Assembly (NCBI RefSeq): GCF_000184945.1
Contig: NZ_GL586311.1
Coordinates: 200,493 to 264,492, forward strand
Reading direction: 5' to 3'
Source of the DNA: Segatella buccae ATCC 33574
GTDB lineage: Bacteria > Bacteroidota > Bacteroidia > Bacteroidales > Bacteroidaceae
Length of the DNA: 64,000 nucleotides
This document shows positions 27,406-35,600 of this stretch, one piece after another; positions within the stretch are counted from its first letter, which is position 1, and the number at the start of each line of letters is the position of its first letter. The position numbers and the translations under genes are program-made. The notes beneath the pieces are model-generated. The model worked only from the letters and a program-made list of their open reading frames with translations. It made no database searches and was not told where the DNA came from.

Positions 27406-28170
27406 ATGCAGAAATACAACGTGATGCTTGCAGCTGCGTCAATGCTGCTTGTGGGTGCTTCATGCGCCTCTCATTATCAACTTGCTTCAGTGGATCGCTC
27501 GCGCCTGCTTATCGACCGCCGCTACGATGCCACTCCCGATGCTGCAGCCGCTACATTCATCATGCCCTACCGGCACGAAGTGGACAGTGTGATGCGGCCC
27601 GTGGTGGGGCGGGTGGCTTGTTATATGGCGGCCAAACGGCCCGAGAGCCAACTCTCCAATCTGTTGGCCGACATCCTCTTGTGGTGCGGCCCCCGGTTTA
27701 ACGAGAAGCCCGATTTTGCTGTCTACAACATGGGGGGCATACGTGCCGCTCTGGCTGAAGGCGACGTGACGCTGGGCGACATTGTGGACATGGCCCCTTT
27801 TGAGAATAAGATTTGCTTTCTCACCCTTTCAGGGACAAAAGTACTCGAACTGTTCGGCCAAATAGCACACCGCGGTGGCGAGGCCGTGAGCCACGGGGTG
27901 GAAATGGTCATCACAAAGGACGGAAAACTGGTGAGTGCGAAAATCAATGGAGAGCCGGTGGAGCCCGCGCGCAGCTACCGGGTGGCCACGCTCGACTATG
28001 TGGCGCAGGGCAACGACCAGATGGAGGCCTTCAAGACTCGCACCAATATGGTTTCACCGCAAGGTGCCGAGAACAACGTGCGTTTTCTCATCGTCGACTA
28101 CTTCAAGGACCAGACTGCCCACGGCATCGTGGTAGCCCCGAAGGTGGAAGGCCGGATAGTGGTAGAATAA
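27406..28170 (+). CDS. 5'-nucleotidase C-terminal-domain lipoprotein
   Basis: 254 residues from the ATG at 27406, which follows the promoter by 21 bases. The lipobox cysteine is residue 20 (VGASC). The body matches only the substrate-binding C-domain of 5'-nucleotidases: NLLADILLW, NMGGIRAALAEGDVTLGDIVDMAPFEN (about residues 106-132) and YRVATLDYVAQGNDQMEAF. The metallophosphoesterase half is absent but is encoded by the next gene, 36 bases downstream. In whole enzymes such as UshA both halves are one chain with the opposite order. The two products probably form one periplasmic nucleotidase. Confidence 0.9.
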   Translation: MQKYNVMLAAASMLLVGASCASHYQLASVDRSRLLIDRRYDATPDAAAATFIMPYRHEVDSVMRPVVGRVACYMAAKRPESQLSNLLADILLWCGPRFNEKPDFAVYNMGGIRAALAEGDVTLGDIVDMAPFENKICFLTLSGTKVLELFGQIAHRGGEAVSHGVEMVITKDGKLVSAKINGEPVEPARSYRVATLDYVAQGNDQMEAFKTRTNMVSPQGAENNVRFLIVDYFKDQTAHGIVVAPKVEGRIVVE

Positions 28171-28206
28171 TACAAAAAGAAGAATTAACCAAACAATCGA
28201 ACGATT

Positions 28207-29046
28207 ATGAAACTGAGACATATCCTGTTATTGACATGCTGTGTGGTGGCGTTCCCTGTCATGGCACAGAAACAGCTGGAGATACTCCACACCAACGACA
28301 CCCACAGTTGTGTGATGCCCCTTGGAAGCAACTTAGCCGACACAGCTTTTGCCGACCGCGGAGGATTTCTCCGCCGCATAGCCATGCTCAAGGAGGAGCG
28401 GCGCAAGAATCCTTCCCTGCTGCTTTTCGACAGCGGCGACTTCTGTCAGGGATCGGCCTATTTCACATTATACAAGGGGGATGTAGAGGTAAACCTCATG
28501 AACATGATGCACTACGATGCCGTGACCATCGGCAACCATGAATTCGACTTCGGACTCGACAACATGGCACGCCTCTTCCGCATGGCCAACTTCCCCATCG
28601 TGTGCAGCAACTACGACTTCAAGGGCACCGTGGTCGAAGGGCTTGTCAAGCCATGGATCATCATCCACCGCAACGGAGTGAAGATAGGCGTATTCGGCCT
28701 TAGTCCGGCTCTCGACGGACTGGTGGACATCAAAAACTGCCCCGGCGTGAAATTCCTCGACCCGGTGAAGACGGCACTCAATGTGGCCACCTTCCTCAAA
28801 CGTGACAAAAAATGCGACCTCGTGATATGTATTTCCCACTTGGGATGGAAACTCGACGACTACGACGACGTGCGCACAATAGAGGGTTCGCGCAACATCG
28901 ACCTCGTGCTGGGTGGCCATTCACACACCTATTTCCAAAATCTCGAATACTGCCGCAACCTTGACGGCAAGTGGGTGGGAGTAGACCAGAACGGCAAACA
29001 TGGCATTTGGATAGGCCGGCTGCTGCTCAACATGAAGAAGAAATAG
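28207..29046 (+). CDS. Metallophosphoesterase half of a split 5'-nucleotidase
   Basis: 279 residues with a signal peptide (MKLRHILLLTCCVVAFPVMAQ). All metal-binding motifs of the calcineurin-like fold are present: LHTNDTHS (DxH, about 26-33), DSGDFCQGS (about 78-86), IGNHEFDFG (about 109-117), CISHLGWK and LGGHSHTYF (about 236-244). It ends right after this domain and lacks the nucleotide-binding C-domain, which is supplied by the gene upstream. Expected to hydrolyse nucleotides or related phosphates in the periplasm. A terminator follows. Confidence 0.92.
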   Translation: MKLRHILLLTCCVVAFPVMAQKQLEILHTNDTHSCVMPLGSNLADTAFADRGGFLRRIAMLKEERRKNPSLLLFDSGDFCQGSAYFTLYKGDVEVNLMNMMHYDAVTIGNHEFDFGLDNMARLFRMANFPIVCSNYDFKGTVVEGLVKPWIIIHRNGVKIGVFGLSPALDGLVDIKNCPGVKFLDPVKTALNVATFLKRDKKCDLVICISHLGWKLDDYDDVRTIEGSRNIDLVLGGHSHTYFQNLEYCRNLDGKWVGVDQNGKHGIWIGRLLLNMKKK

Positions 29047-29094
29047 CATTGTAGGAAATGTACCATCGATGTGCGTTTTCGATACAACGCTTTG

Positions 29095-29130
29095 GAGGAG
29101 GCAAGGGGTATCCCTTTGCCTCCTCTTTTT
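29095..29130 (+). terminator. Terminator of the split 5'-nucleotidase unit
   Basis: Arms 29095-29108 and 29112-29125 pair with a three-base loop and run into five T residues. Confidence 0.85.
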
Positions 29131-29430
29131 ATTGTCAGCCGATGAGACTGCACCGGACATATAGCCTTTTCTATTAAATGTTTAGAAAAAGCCTTACATG
29201 ATTTCTTTTCACACTCATTCGTCAGGCTAATTCCATTTACCTTATTCGCCTCATCGTCCAATCATTTTTCTCACCAAGCCCAAACGGCATTACCAAACGG
29301 CCATACTTGAAAACTCGTTCGGCCCGAACGAAAAACTCAAAAAGACCCTTTCACAACGCCATTCGGGCCCGATGACACTCCACAGCAGAATGAAAAAGCC
29401 CCTTTAGGGGGATGGAGGTTCGGTCGCATG

Positions 29431-29499
29431 AAAAAAGGGAAACACTTGTGTGCTTCCCTTGCTAATGCAAAGATAATACAAAAATGGGGCTGTTGCAAA
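29431..29499 (-). repeat. Dispersed promoter-hairpin element, copy B
   Basis: Read on the minus strand: TTTG (29496-29499), 20 bases, TATCTTTG (29468-29475), hairpin arms 29450-29460 and 29435-29445, then six T residues (29431-29436). The stem has AAGGGAA/TTCCCTT where copy A has AAAGGAA/TTCCTTT, a paired change on both arms. Confidence 0.75.
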
Positions 29500-29581
29500 C
29501 AGGCAGGGAAAAAGTACGACACTTTGAGGTGGCCTTATTTCCTGTCCCAGAAGCTTTTTAAGAATGTCGATTCCGGACGGT

Positions 29582-30325
29582 TCACTCGAAGTAGAACGTG
29601 AGGACAATCATTTTGCTGCGCGCACTGTTCACGGAGTTGGTATAGGGCAGCATGCTTTTGTCGCGGATGTCCTTGTCGTGATTGGTGTTGAGGCAGTTTG
29701 TGAGGCCGTACATGAATTTCAGTTCGGGGCGCAATTTGAAGTAAGGCAGGTAGAAGTCGCAGCCCACCCCCACTTCAAGAAAGGCATCAAACTTTTTGAG
29801 TTTGAGATAGTCGTTGCCCTTTCCGCTGAGATTGACCATCGGATTAAGACCTGCCATCACGTAGGGGCGGTGGTTGTTGAAGCGAGGGGCGGCGGCGATG
29901 AGGTCGAAAGCCGACGACACATAGGCCGTCTTGAGATCTTGTCGCCGTTCGGTGGGAGTACCGTTTTCTTTCAGCAGGCTGTAGTTGCGAAACATAATGT
30001 GCCGCGCACCGAAATACATGGCGGGGGCCACACGCAGCTGGAAGTGGATGCTGAGACGCAATTCGGCCAGTACGCCCACATTAAAACCGGCATCCCAGCG
30101 GTCTTGGTCAGTGCTCACGATGACTTGCTGCGTGGTGCCGTCATCATTGGTGATAGTCTGTGGCCCCACGTTCACAAACTCGAGGTCTTGCAGGTGTGTG
30201 CCCACAAGCACGCCGAAATGGAGGTCGCGCAAGTCGGTATAAGGCCTGTTCTGCACCGTGCGTTCCTGAGCGAGAAGGGCTACAGGCAGCAGGGTCAGGC
30301 AGATGATGGTGGATAGTCTCTTCAT
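29582..30325 (-). CDS. porT: PorT-like outer-membrane protein (type IX secretion)
   Basis: 247 residues from the ATG at 30325, chosen because it gives a clear signal peptide (MKRLSTIICLTLLPVALLAQ). The text RPYTDLRDLHFGVLVGTHLQDLEFVN (about residues 26-51, abridged) is the PorT signature region, followed by an eight-strand-type barrel ending SKMIVLTFYFE. PorT is needed for type IX secretion and gliding in Bacteroidota. Length is close to the usual 230-250. It supports T9SS-dependent export in this organism, which fits the sorting-like tail of the pectate lyase. Divergent from the ferredoxin gene. Confidence 0.82.
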   Translation of the reverse strand: MKRLSTIICLTLLPVALLAQERTVQNRPYTDLRDLHFGVLVGTHLQDLEFVNVGPQTITNDDGTTQQVIVSTDQDRWDAGFNVGVLAELRLSIHFQLRVAPAMYFGARHIMFRNYSLLKENGTPTERRQDLKTAYVSSAFDLIAAAPRFNNHRPYVMAGLNPMVNLSGKGNDYLKLKKFDAFLEVGVGCDFYLPYFKLRPELKFMYGLTNCLNTNHDKDIRDKSMLPYTNSVNSARSKMIVLTFYFE

Positions 30326-30410
30326 GCTGATTGTATAACGGCAAACGGGGTGCGATATTGTGCTGCCGTTTATTTCGAAATTGTTTAAATTAAGAAAAAA
30401 GTAATCATCA

Positions 30411-30444
30411 TTTGTAGGTATATTAAAAATAATTACTACCTTTG
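30411..30444 (+). promoter_or_regulatory. Promoter of the ferredoxin
   Basis: TTTG (30411-30414), 22 bases, TACCTTTG (30437-30444), 74 bases before the start codon. Confidence 0.6.
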
Positions 30445-30518
30445 CATCACACATAAGTAGGTATTCTACTCGTTGATATTATACAAAAACATTATAAACG
30501 AATTAAAGAAACAAGATT

Positions 30519-30686
30519 ATGGCTTACGTAATTGGTAACGACTGTATCGCTTGCGGTACATGTATTGACGAATGTCCGGTAGGAGCAATCTCCGAGGGTG
30601 ACATCTACTCCATCAACCCTGATGCCTGCACTGAGTGCGGCACTTGCGCTGATGTTTGTCCCAACGAGGCTATCAGCCTTCCCTAA
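30519..30686 (+). CDS. 2[4Fe-4S] ferredoxin
   Basis: 55 residues, too short for many gene finders. Two CxxCxxCxxxCP motifs are complete: CIACGTCIDECP (residues 9-20) and CTECGTCADVCP (37-48), binding two [4Fe-4S] clusters. It begins MAYVIGNDC and ends NEAISLP, as clostridial-type ferredoxins do. It would carry electrons for pyruvate:ferredoxin oxidoreductase, Rnf or hydrogenase-type enzymes; the partner is not in the window. It has its own promoter and a terminator at 30724, so it is a single-gene transcript. Confidence 0.96.
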   Translation: MAYVIGNDCIACGTCIDECPVGAISEGDIYSINPDACTECGTCADVCPNEAISLP

Positions 30687-30723
30687 ACCTGGGACAACAC
30701 TTTTGGTTACATAAAACAACAGG

Positions 30724-30746
30724 GCGGCTCCGGAGGGAGCCGCTTT
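30724..30746 (+). terminator. Terminator of the ferredoxin
   Basis: GCGGCTCC (30724-30731) pairs with GGAGCCGC (30736-30743), four-base loop, followed by TTT. Confidence 0.75.
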
Positions 30747-30878
30747 CATTTTATCCTATGCATTTTGCCTCTTGGTTTTAGGTAGGAAAAACAAAGAGTA
30801 AGAGAAGCTATTACAAATGGAAGAACGGAATAGTGTATCAAATGGCAACAGATAGAGTTGTTATACTTTAAAACAATA

Positions 30879-30920
30879 AATCCCCAATAGGATTCTTATA
30901 CGGAGAACCTATTGGGGATT
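30879..30920 (-). terminator. Terminator of the ExbBD-TonB operon
   Basis: Arms 30879-30891 and 30908-30920 form a perfect 13-base inverted repeat, 23 bases after the TPR stop codon, with T-rich sequence next on the minus strand. Confidence 0.8.
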
Positions 30921-30943
30921 GGTATTAATGGGATAGTTGTTTT

Positions 30944-32356
30944 TTACTTGATGCCGAGAGCAGATTTGGCGTTAGCGTTGTCAGGATCTATCTCAAGGAG
31001 TTTTTTCCAATAGACATCACCCTCTTCCTTATTGCCGTTCACATAGTAGTAGGCACCCATGTAGTAGTAGGCCTGCTTGAGGTAAGCCTTGTCGTTGCTG
31101 CCTGCTGTGCTGTGTCCATTGACAATGCTAATGAGTTTCTCGTAGTAGGGCTTGGCAAGTCCCTGTTTCAGTTCAGGGTCGATATTAGCATTGACATTGG
31201 CGCGCATGTAGGTAGCATAGGCCTCGTAGTCGGGGAACTTGGTTGCAATGTCGCCATACACCTTGTCGGCCTGCTTGAAGTAACCGACCTTTTGGGCATC
31301 AGTTGCTTTGTCGGCCGCATTGGTGTAAATCTCAGCCAAAGACATATAGTCATTGGCTGTAGCATCAGACTTCTTGCTGATATAAGCATTGTAAGCGGTG
31401 AGGGCGTTGTCCACATCACCGGCCTCAGAATAGGCATCTGAGATGAGTTTGCGCACATCGTTGTTGTCCTCCATGGAGAGACTTTGCTTGAACATGTTTA
31501 CGGCCTCGGTGTAGTTTTTGTCACCCATGTAAGCGTGGCCGGCCATCATGTAGTCGCGGGCGATGAGCTTGGCACTGTCGGAAGCGGTGAAGAGAGCCTT
31601 GGCAAATTGCACGGCTGTGGGATAGTCCTTTTTGGCCAGCGAGTTGTAGAACGTGAGACGGTTGAACACAGCGTCACGGGGATATTGTGCATTGCCGGCC
31701 TTAGCCACCTCAAGACTCTTGTCATTGTTACCATCAAAGTAGGCTGCAAGGGCATACTCGTGGAGCTGTTCCTTGTTGAGCTTGTTCATAGGCACACGAC
31801 CGAAGAGCGTCACAGCCTGGTCGTACTTACGGGCCCCGTAGAAGAAGTGGGCACCTTCGGCATCAACAGGATAGTCGGGCATGATGGCGCGGAGTTCTTC
31901 GAGCGACTTGAAGGCCTCTTCCGGACTGCGGCCACGATACACGCTGGCATACTTGATGTAGCCACGGGGATTCTTCGGATCCATAGTCTTGGCATTCTGA
32001 TACCACATGGCAGCCTGGCCACCATCGTCCTTGACAGCTTCGATGTCGCCTTGCAGGATATAGGCATCGCCGTAGTGGTTGTCTCGTTTGAGGGCTTCGT
32101 CGGCATACTTCTTGGCATTGGCAGTATCATTTACATCAAGGAAAGCGCGGCCAAGGCCTGTGAGTGCTTGGGCACTCTTTTTGTTGAGTTTATAAAAAGC
32201 CTTAACAGGCTCTTTGACAGCTTCCGCATTACCCTTGCTATCCTTGATAACTTTGGTGATGTTGGCAATCTGAGTTTTCACATCCTCTTGTGCCACGGCA
32301 CCGGTGCTGAATCCTATCATCAGTCCGGCAATTGCTAAATATTTAATTGCTTTCAT
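30944..32356 (-). CDS. Tetratricopeptide-repeat periplasmic protein of the TonB operon
   Basis: 470 residues with a signal peptide (MKAIKYLAIAGLMIGFSTGAVAQ). The mature part is a run of TPR-like helical hairpins (ALTGLGRAFLDVNDTANAKKYADEAL, about residues 60-85; AYYYMGAYYYVNGNKEEG near 440). TPR proteins assemble complexes; it is the last gene of the ExbB-ExbD-ExbD-TonB-PstS-TPR operon, a gene order recurrent in Bacteroidota. Its role in TonB function is inferred from context. Confidence 0.88.
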   Translation of the reverse strand: MKAIKYLAIAGLMIGFSTGAVAQEDVKTQIANITKVIKDSKGNAEAVKEPVKAFYKLNKKSAQALTGLGRAFLDVNDTANAKKYADEALKRDNHYGDAYILQGDIEAVKDDGGQAAMWYQNAKTMDPKNPRGYIKYASVYRGRSPEEAFKSLEELRAIMPDYPVDAEGAHFFYGARKYDQAVTLFGRVPMNKLNKEQLHEYALAAYFDGNNDKSLEVAKAGNAQYPRDAVFNRLTFYNSLAKKDYPTAVQFAKALFTASDSAKLIARDYMMAGHAYMGDKNYTEAVNMFKQSLSMEDNNDVRKLISDAYSEAGDVDNALTAYNAYISKKSDATANDYMSLAEIYTNAADKATDAQKVGYFKQADKVYGDIATKFPDYEAYATYMRANVNANIDPELKQGLAKPYYEKLISIVNGHSTAGSNDKAYLKQAYYYMGAYYYVNGNKEEGDVYWKKLLEIDPDNANAKSALGIK

Positions 32357-32438
32357 AATTCTTACTTTTGTTGAAAGTTAGACACACTTACAAAATATGC
32401 TTGTTATGGGAATGACGTATTACCCCATATAAAAGTTT

Positions 32439-33398
32439 CTATTCTTGACGAACATTAACATCCCTAACGGTCATGTCACCCCGATAAGGCAACAAGCCCG
32501 ACTTGAAGATGATCATCTGCCCCTTAGGAGACTCGATGAAATGGGCAAAACCCCACGGTAACGCATTGAGCGGATCGTTGAGAAGGGCATAAATGGTGCG
32601 CACGAGTGGGTAGTTGCCATTGTAGATGTAATATTGGTAGGGTTTCCAGCTGTTCATAGGCGTGGCCTTGGCCATACTACTCACCGACACCACAGTAATG
32701 GCTTTGTTGAACGTGGTGTTGGTGGTGTCGCGCTTGTCGTTGAGCCAGTTGGAACCAATGACACCGATAGCATTGGGAGTCTTCTCCACATAGTCTATCA
32801 CTTCTTTACTGGTCTTGGCAGCCATGATATTCTCACTTGTCATGGGCTTACCTTTAAGGATGGAGTCAACACACCAGTTGATGGCACTCGATTTCTGAGT
32901 ATCGAACACGACTTCGATATCTCCTTTATTTGATGCCGGATTAAGCTGTTTCCAACTTTTGATTTTTCCGCTGAGTATCCCACCGATGTCGTTGACAGTC
33001 AGGCAGGTGTCAGTGTTTGTCTTATTCACGATGAGAGCCAGACCGTCGTAAGCGATTTTGATCGCACGCGGCATGAATGTACGGTCTTGGAGATTCCTGA
33101 GTTCCTTAGAAGAGAAATCTCTGGAAGTGATCACCAGACAGATGTCTCCTTTCATGAGCTTATTGACTGCATCAGTCTCATTAGTATATATCGGCTTGAG
33201 ACGAGCCTTGGGATATATACTCTCGAAGACCTCTCGCTCCTCTTCGATGATAGGACTAAAACTTTCGTCAGAGGCGAAACTAATCACCCCTGACGAATAA
33301 GTATCTGTCCTGCCCCCTTTGGGCTTCCGCTCGGAGCAGGAAACCCAAAGGGTGGCAGTGAGAGTCAATCCTACGATGATGTAAGATAGATGTTTCAT
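32439..33398 (-). CDS. PstS-like periplasmic phosphate-binding-family lipoprotein
   Basis: 319 residues. Lipobox cysteine at residue 21 (LWVSC). It reads as a PBP-like/PstS domain (GVISFASDESFSPIIEEEREVFE; LALIVNKTNTDTCLTVNDIGGILSGKIKSWKQ; PLVRTIYALLND near the C-terminus). It starts 14 bases after the tonB stop. No phosphate ABC transporter genes accompany it; its place within the TonB energisation operon suggests a different job from classical phosphate uptake, not yet defined. Confidence 0.87.
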   Translation of the reverse strand: MKHLSYIIVGLTLTATLWVSCSERKPKGGRTDTYSSGVISFASDESFSPIIEEEREVFESIYPKARLKPIYTNETDAVNKLMKGDICLVITSRDFSSKELRNLQDRTFMPRAIKIAYDGLALIVNKTNTDTCLTVNDIGGILSGKIKSWKQLNPASNKGDIEVVFDTQKSSAINWCVDSILKGKPMTSENIMAAKTSKEVIDYVEKTPNAIGVIGSNWLNDKRDTTNTTFNKAITVVSVSSMAKATPMNSWKPYQYYIYNGNYPLVRTIYALLNDPLNALPWGFAHFIESPKGQMIIFKSGLLPYRGDMTVRDVNVRQE

Positions 33399-33412
33399 AT
33401 CATTTCGCGGCT

Positions 33413-34237
33413 TTACTGCAATTTGAATGATACAGGGACATTGTATTTCACACGCACGGCAGAACCATTCTGCTTACCGGGATTCCAGTTAGGCATGCTT
33501 TTTACAACGCGTGTAGCCTCACGATCGAGAGAGGGATCGACAGAGCGAACCACTTTCACATCGGTGATAGAACCGTCGCGCTCAACAACGAAAGATACAA
33601 CCACACGACCCTGAACACCATTTTCTTGAGCCACAACGGGATATTTTACATTGCTGCTAAGATAGGACATCAGTGCCGAAGGACCTCCGGGGAACGACGG
33701 CATCTCTTCTACCACGTCAAACACCTTGTTCTCCTCAACGTGCTTGGGAGGTTCAGGCTGGGCGATTTCTTGCTCGGCCTTAAGCACCTCACCCTTGTCG
33801 GTGTTACCTTTCACGTCAAAAGCACCGATGGCTGTTTTGGAAGTGTTCAGATCACTCTGGGAAACAATCTCCTTCTTCACCTCGGAGTCTTTCTTGATGA
33901 CAGGAGCCGTGAACTTGATAGAGCTTTTAACTTGCTTTACCTCTTGCTTCTTTTCAATCTTGACCTCGGTCTTCTTCTCTACCTTGGCTTTCTTCTTTTG
34001 AGACAAGGTGGCGAGCTCCACACCTGTGGTCACGGCCACTTTAGGCTTGTTGGCCTCAACGATGGCTTGAATACCGATGATGGATGCAATAATGGCAGCA
34101 GCAATGAGCATGATGATAATGGCGAGGATGTTGCGCTTGGTCACATTCCTACGGAGCTTGTAGGCACCGTAGGACTGGTTGCGCCCCTCGAACACCATTT
34201 CAATCCATGAAGGATCGTAAAGATCGATTTTTGACAT
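33413..34237 (-). CDS. tonB: TonB-family energy transducer
   Basis: 274 residues. A short cytoplasmic start, one membrane helix at about 33-55 (ILAIIIMLIAAAIIASIIGI), a Lys/Glu/Val/Pro-rich periplasmic spacer at about 75-170, and a C-terminal TonB domain at about 185-273 (YPVVAQENGVQGRVVVSFVV; VVKSMPNWNPGKQNGSAVRVKYNVPVSF). TonB couples the proton gradient to outer-membrane receptors such as the SusC proteins at 2.0-10.2 kb. It lies 34 bases after the second exbD. Confidence 0.94.
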   Translation of the reverse strand: MSKIDLYDPSWIEMVFEGRNQSYGAYKLRRNVTKRNILAIIIMLIAAAIIASIIGIQAIVEANKPKVAVTTGVELATLSQKKKAKVEKKTEVKIEKKQEVKQVKSSIKFTAPVIKKDSEVKKEIVSQSDLNTSKTAIGAFDVKGNTDKGEVLKAEQEIAQPEPPKHVEENKVFDVVEEMPSFPGGPSALMSYLSSNVKYPVVAQENGVQGRVVVSFVVERDGSITDVKVVRSVDPSLDREATRVVKSMPNWNPGKQNGSAVRVKYNVPVSFKLQ

Positions 34238-34271
34238 TGTCTTTTCCTTTCTTTAATTGGTTAATCATTGA

Positions 34272-34940
34272 TTACTTAATGCCTTTCAACTTGATAAGTT
34301 TCTCGTCGTCAGGATTAATCTTGTCAATGACGTACTTGCCAATACTGCAAATCTGCATTTCATCGAGAGCGTCGACCAAGTTTTTGTATGAGCAAGTCTC
34401 AAGGGGCTTGATAACGATTGTAAGGGTAGGAATCTTGTTAGGTTCGCCTTCAATGTTACCTTCCTTAATCTGGTTTAGGGCCTTCTCGTAAACACTGTCA
34501 GGCCATTGAGCCGGATTCTTGAGTCTTTTCTCGTCCAACTTTTGCTTAGCCAACATGATCTTTGCGACAGGCACGGTGCCGTCTTCCGTCTGGTGCTCGA
34601 TAAGCACTTTGCGGAGACCGCTTTTGCCCCAAGTGGTTTCTTTCAACCAGTTGACGTCGTCATACTTGGGCAGTCCTTCACCATAGTATATCTTGTCGTT
34701 TGCGCCAAGATAGAGAGTAATGGTTTGGGAAGCCTTTGTTTCCGACTTGTCGGCTTCATTCACGTTTTTATCGTTACTTGGCATGGTCAATTGCATCGTC
34801 TGAGGCTTGCTCAGAGAGGTACAGAGCATAAAGAATGTGATGAGAAGCATCATCATGTCAACCATAGGCGTGAAGTCCACACGGACATTCATTTTCTTTT
34901 GCTTTCCGCCGCCTTTTCCGTTTGTTGCTAATTCTGCCAT
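34272..34940 (-). CDS. ExbD-family protein, second copy
   Basis: 222 residues. One N-terminal membrane helix with the essential aspartate in FTPMVDMMMLLITFFML (about 24-40), then a periplasmic domain. The periplasmic part is longer than in E. coli ExbD (141 residues). It starts 3 bases after the first exbD stop. Two diverged ExbD copies in a row are usual for this Bacteroidota operon. Confidence 0.93.
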   Translation of the reverse strand: MAELATNGKGGGKQKKMNVRVDFTPMVDMMMLLITFFMLCTSLSKPQTMQLTMPSNDKNVNEADKSETKASQTITLYLGANDKIYYGEGLPKYDDVNWLKETTWGKSGLRKVLIEHQTEDGTVPVAKIMLAKQKLDEKRLKNPAQWPDSVYEKALNQIKEGNIEGEPNKIPTLTIVIKPLETCSYKNLVDALDEMQICSIGKYVIDKINPDDEKLIKLKGIK

Positions 34941-34943
34941 TCT

Positions 34944-35570
34944 TTAGTCCTCCACCTTTTTATATGATGTAATCAAGTAGTAACGGTTCTCTTCCATATC
35001 ACGAAGCTCATCCATCACCTTCTTCACCACCTTGTAGGGAGTGTTCTGGTCAGACTTGATAGCGAGTTTGATGTCAGGATTGACTTCCTTTGCAGCAGAA
35101 ACCCACTGCTGGAACTCGCTCTTACCCATGGTGCCATCGGACATCTTGACACTGTCTGTAGGAATGCCGAGTGTAGGCAGCACTGCTGACATGTCACTCT
35201 TGTCCTGACTCAGATAGTCGGAAAGTTTGTCGAGAGGAGCACCAAACATGGCATCATCCTTGAACTTCTTGATTTGTTCGCCGTTCAGCGAGATACCGTT
35301 TTCGGCCGTAATCGTCTGAAGCGCGGCCTCCAAATCGGTAACCTTGTCCATACTCATGAATATCCTGCCGTCTTTGTTGACAAGAATATTCAGCACGTCT
35401 TTCTCGGGCACCTTAATCTCCGACACGGATCCCGGCGTAACAACCTTCACGGGCTCGTTCTTAACGAACGTAGACGTCAGCATGAAGAATGTCAGCAGAA
35501 GAACCATCACGTCGGACATAGGGGTCATATCGATCCAGACGTCACTCTTCTTAATTTTTACTTTACCCAT
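34944..35570 (-). CDS. exbD: ExbD-family protein, first copy
   Basis: 208 residues. The membrane helix carries the proton-conducting aspartate in DMTPMSDVMVLLLTFFML (about 14-31). The periplasmic part (NILVNKDGRIFMSMD; PDIKLAIKSDQNTPYKVVKKVMDEL) has the usual ExbD fold plus an insertion of about 60 residues. Acts with ExbB as the proton-driven stator for TonB. It lies 30 bases after exbB. Confidence 0.94.
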   Translation of the reverse strand: MGKVKIKKSDVWIDMTPMSDVMVLLLTFFMLTSTFVKNEPVKVVTPGSVSEIKVPEKDVLNILVNKDGRIFMSMDKVTDLEAALQTITAENGISLNGEQIKKFKDDAMFGAPLDKLSDYLSQDKSDMSAVLPTLGIPTDSVKMSDGTMGKSEFQQWVSAAKEVNPDIKLAIKSDQNTPYKVVKKVMDELRDMEENRYYLITSYKKVED

Positions 35571-35600
35571 AGCGATAAATTTTTAAAGGGTTAGCAAAAA

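Larger units (their letters stand above)
29047..29581. other. 535-base gap with terminator and promoter-hairpin copy B
   Basis: Contains the terminator at 29095-29130 and the inverted copy of the promoter-hairpin element at 29431-29499. Nothing is recognised in 29131-29300 or 29500-29581. Confidence 0.55.

Noticed and set aside
29337..29607. Short minus-strand open frames near copy B
   Set aside because: Same reason: translations of the repeat element, with no start context or conserved protein features.
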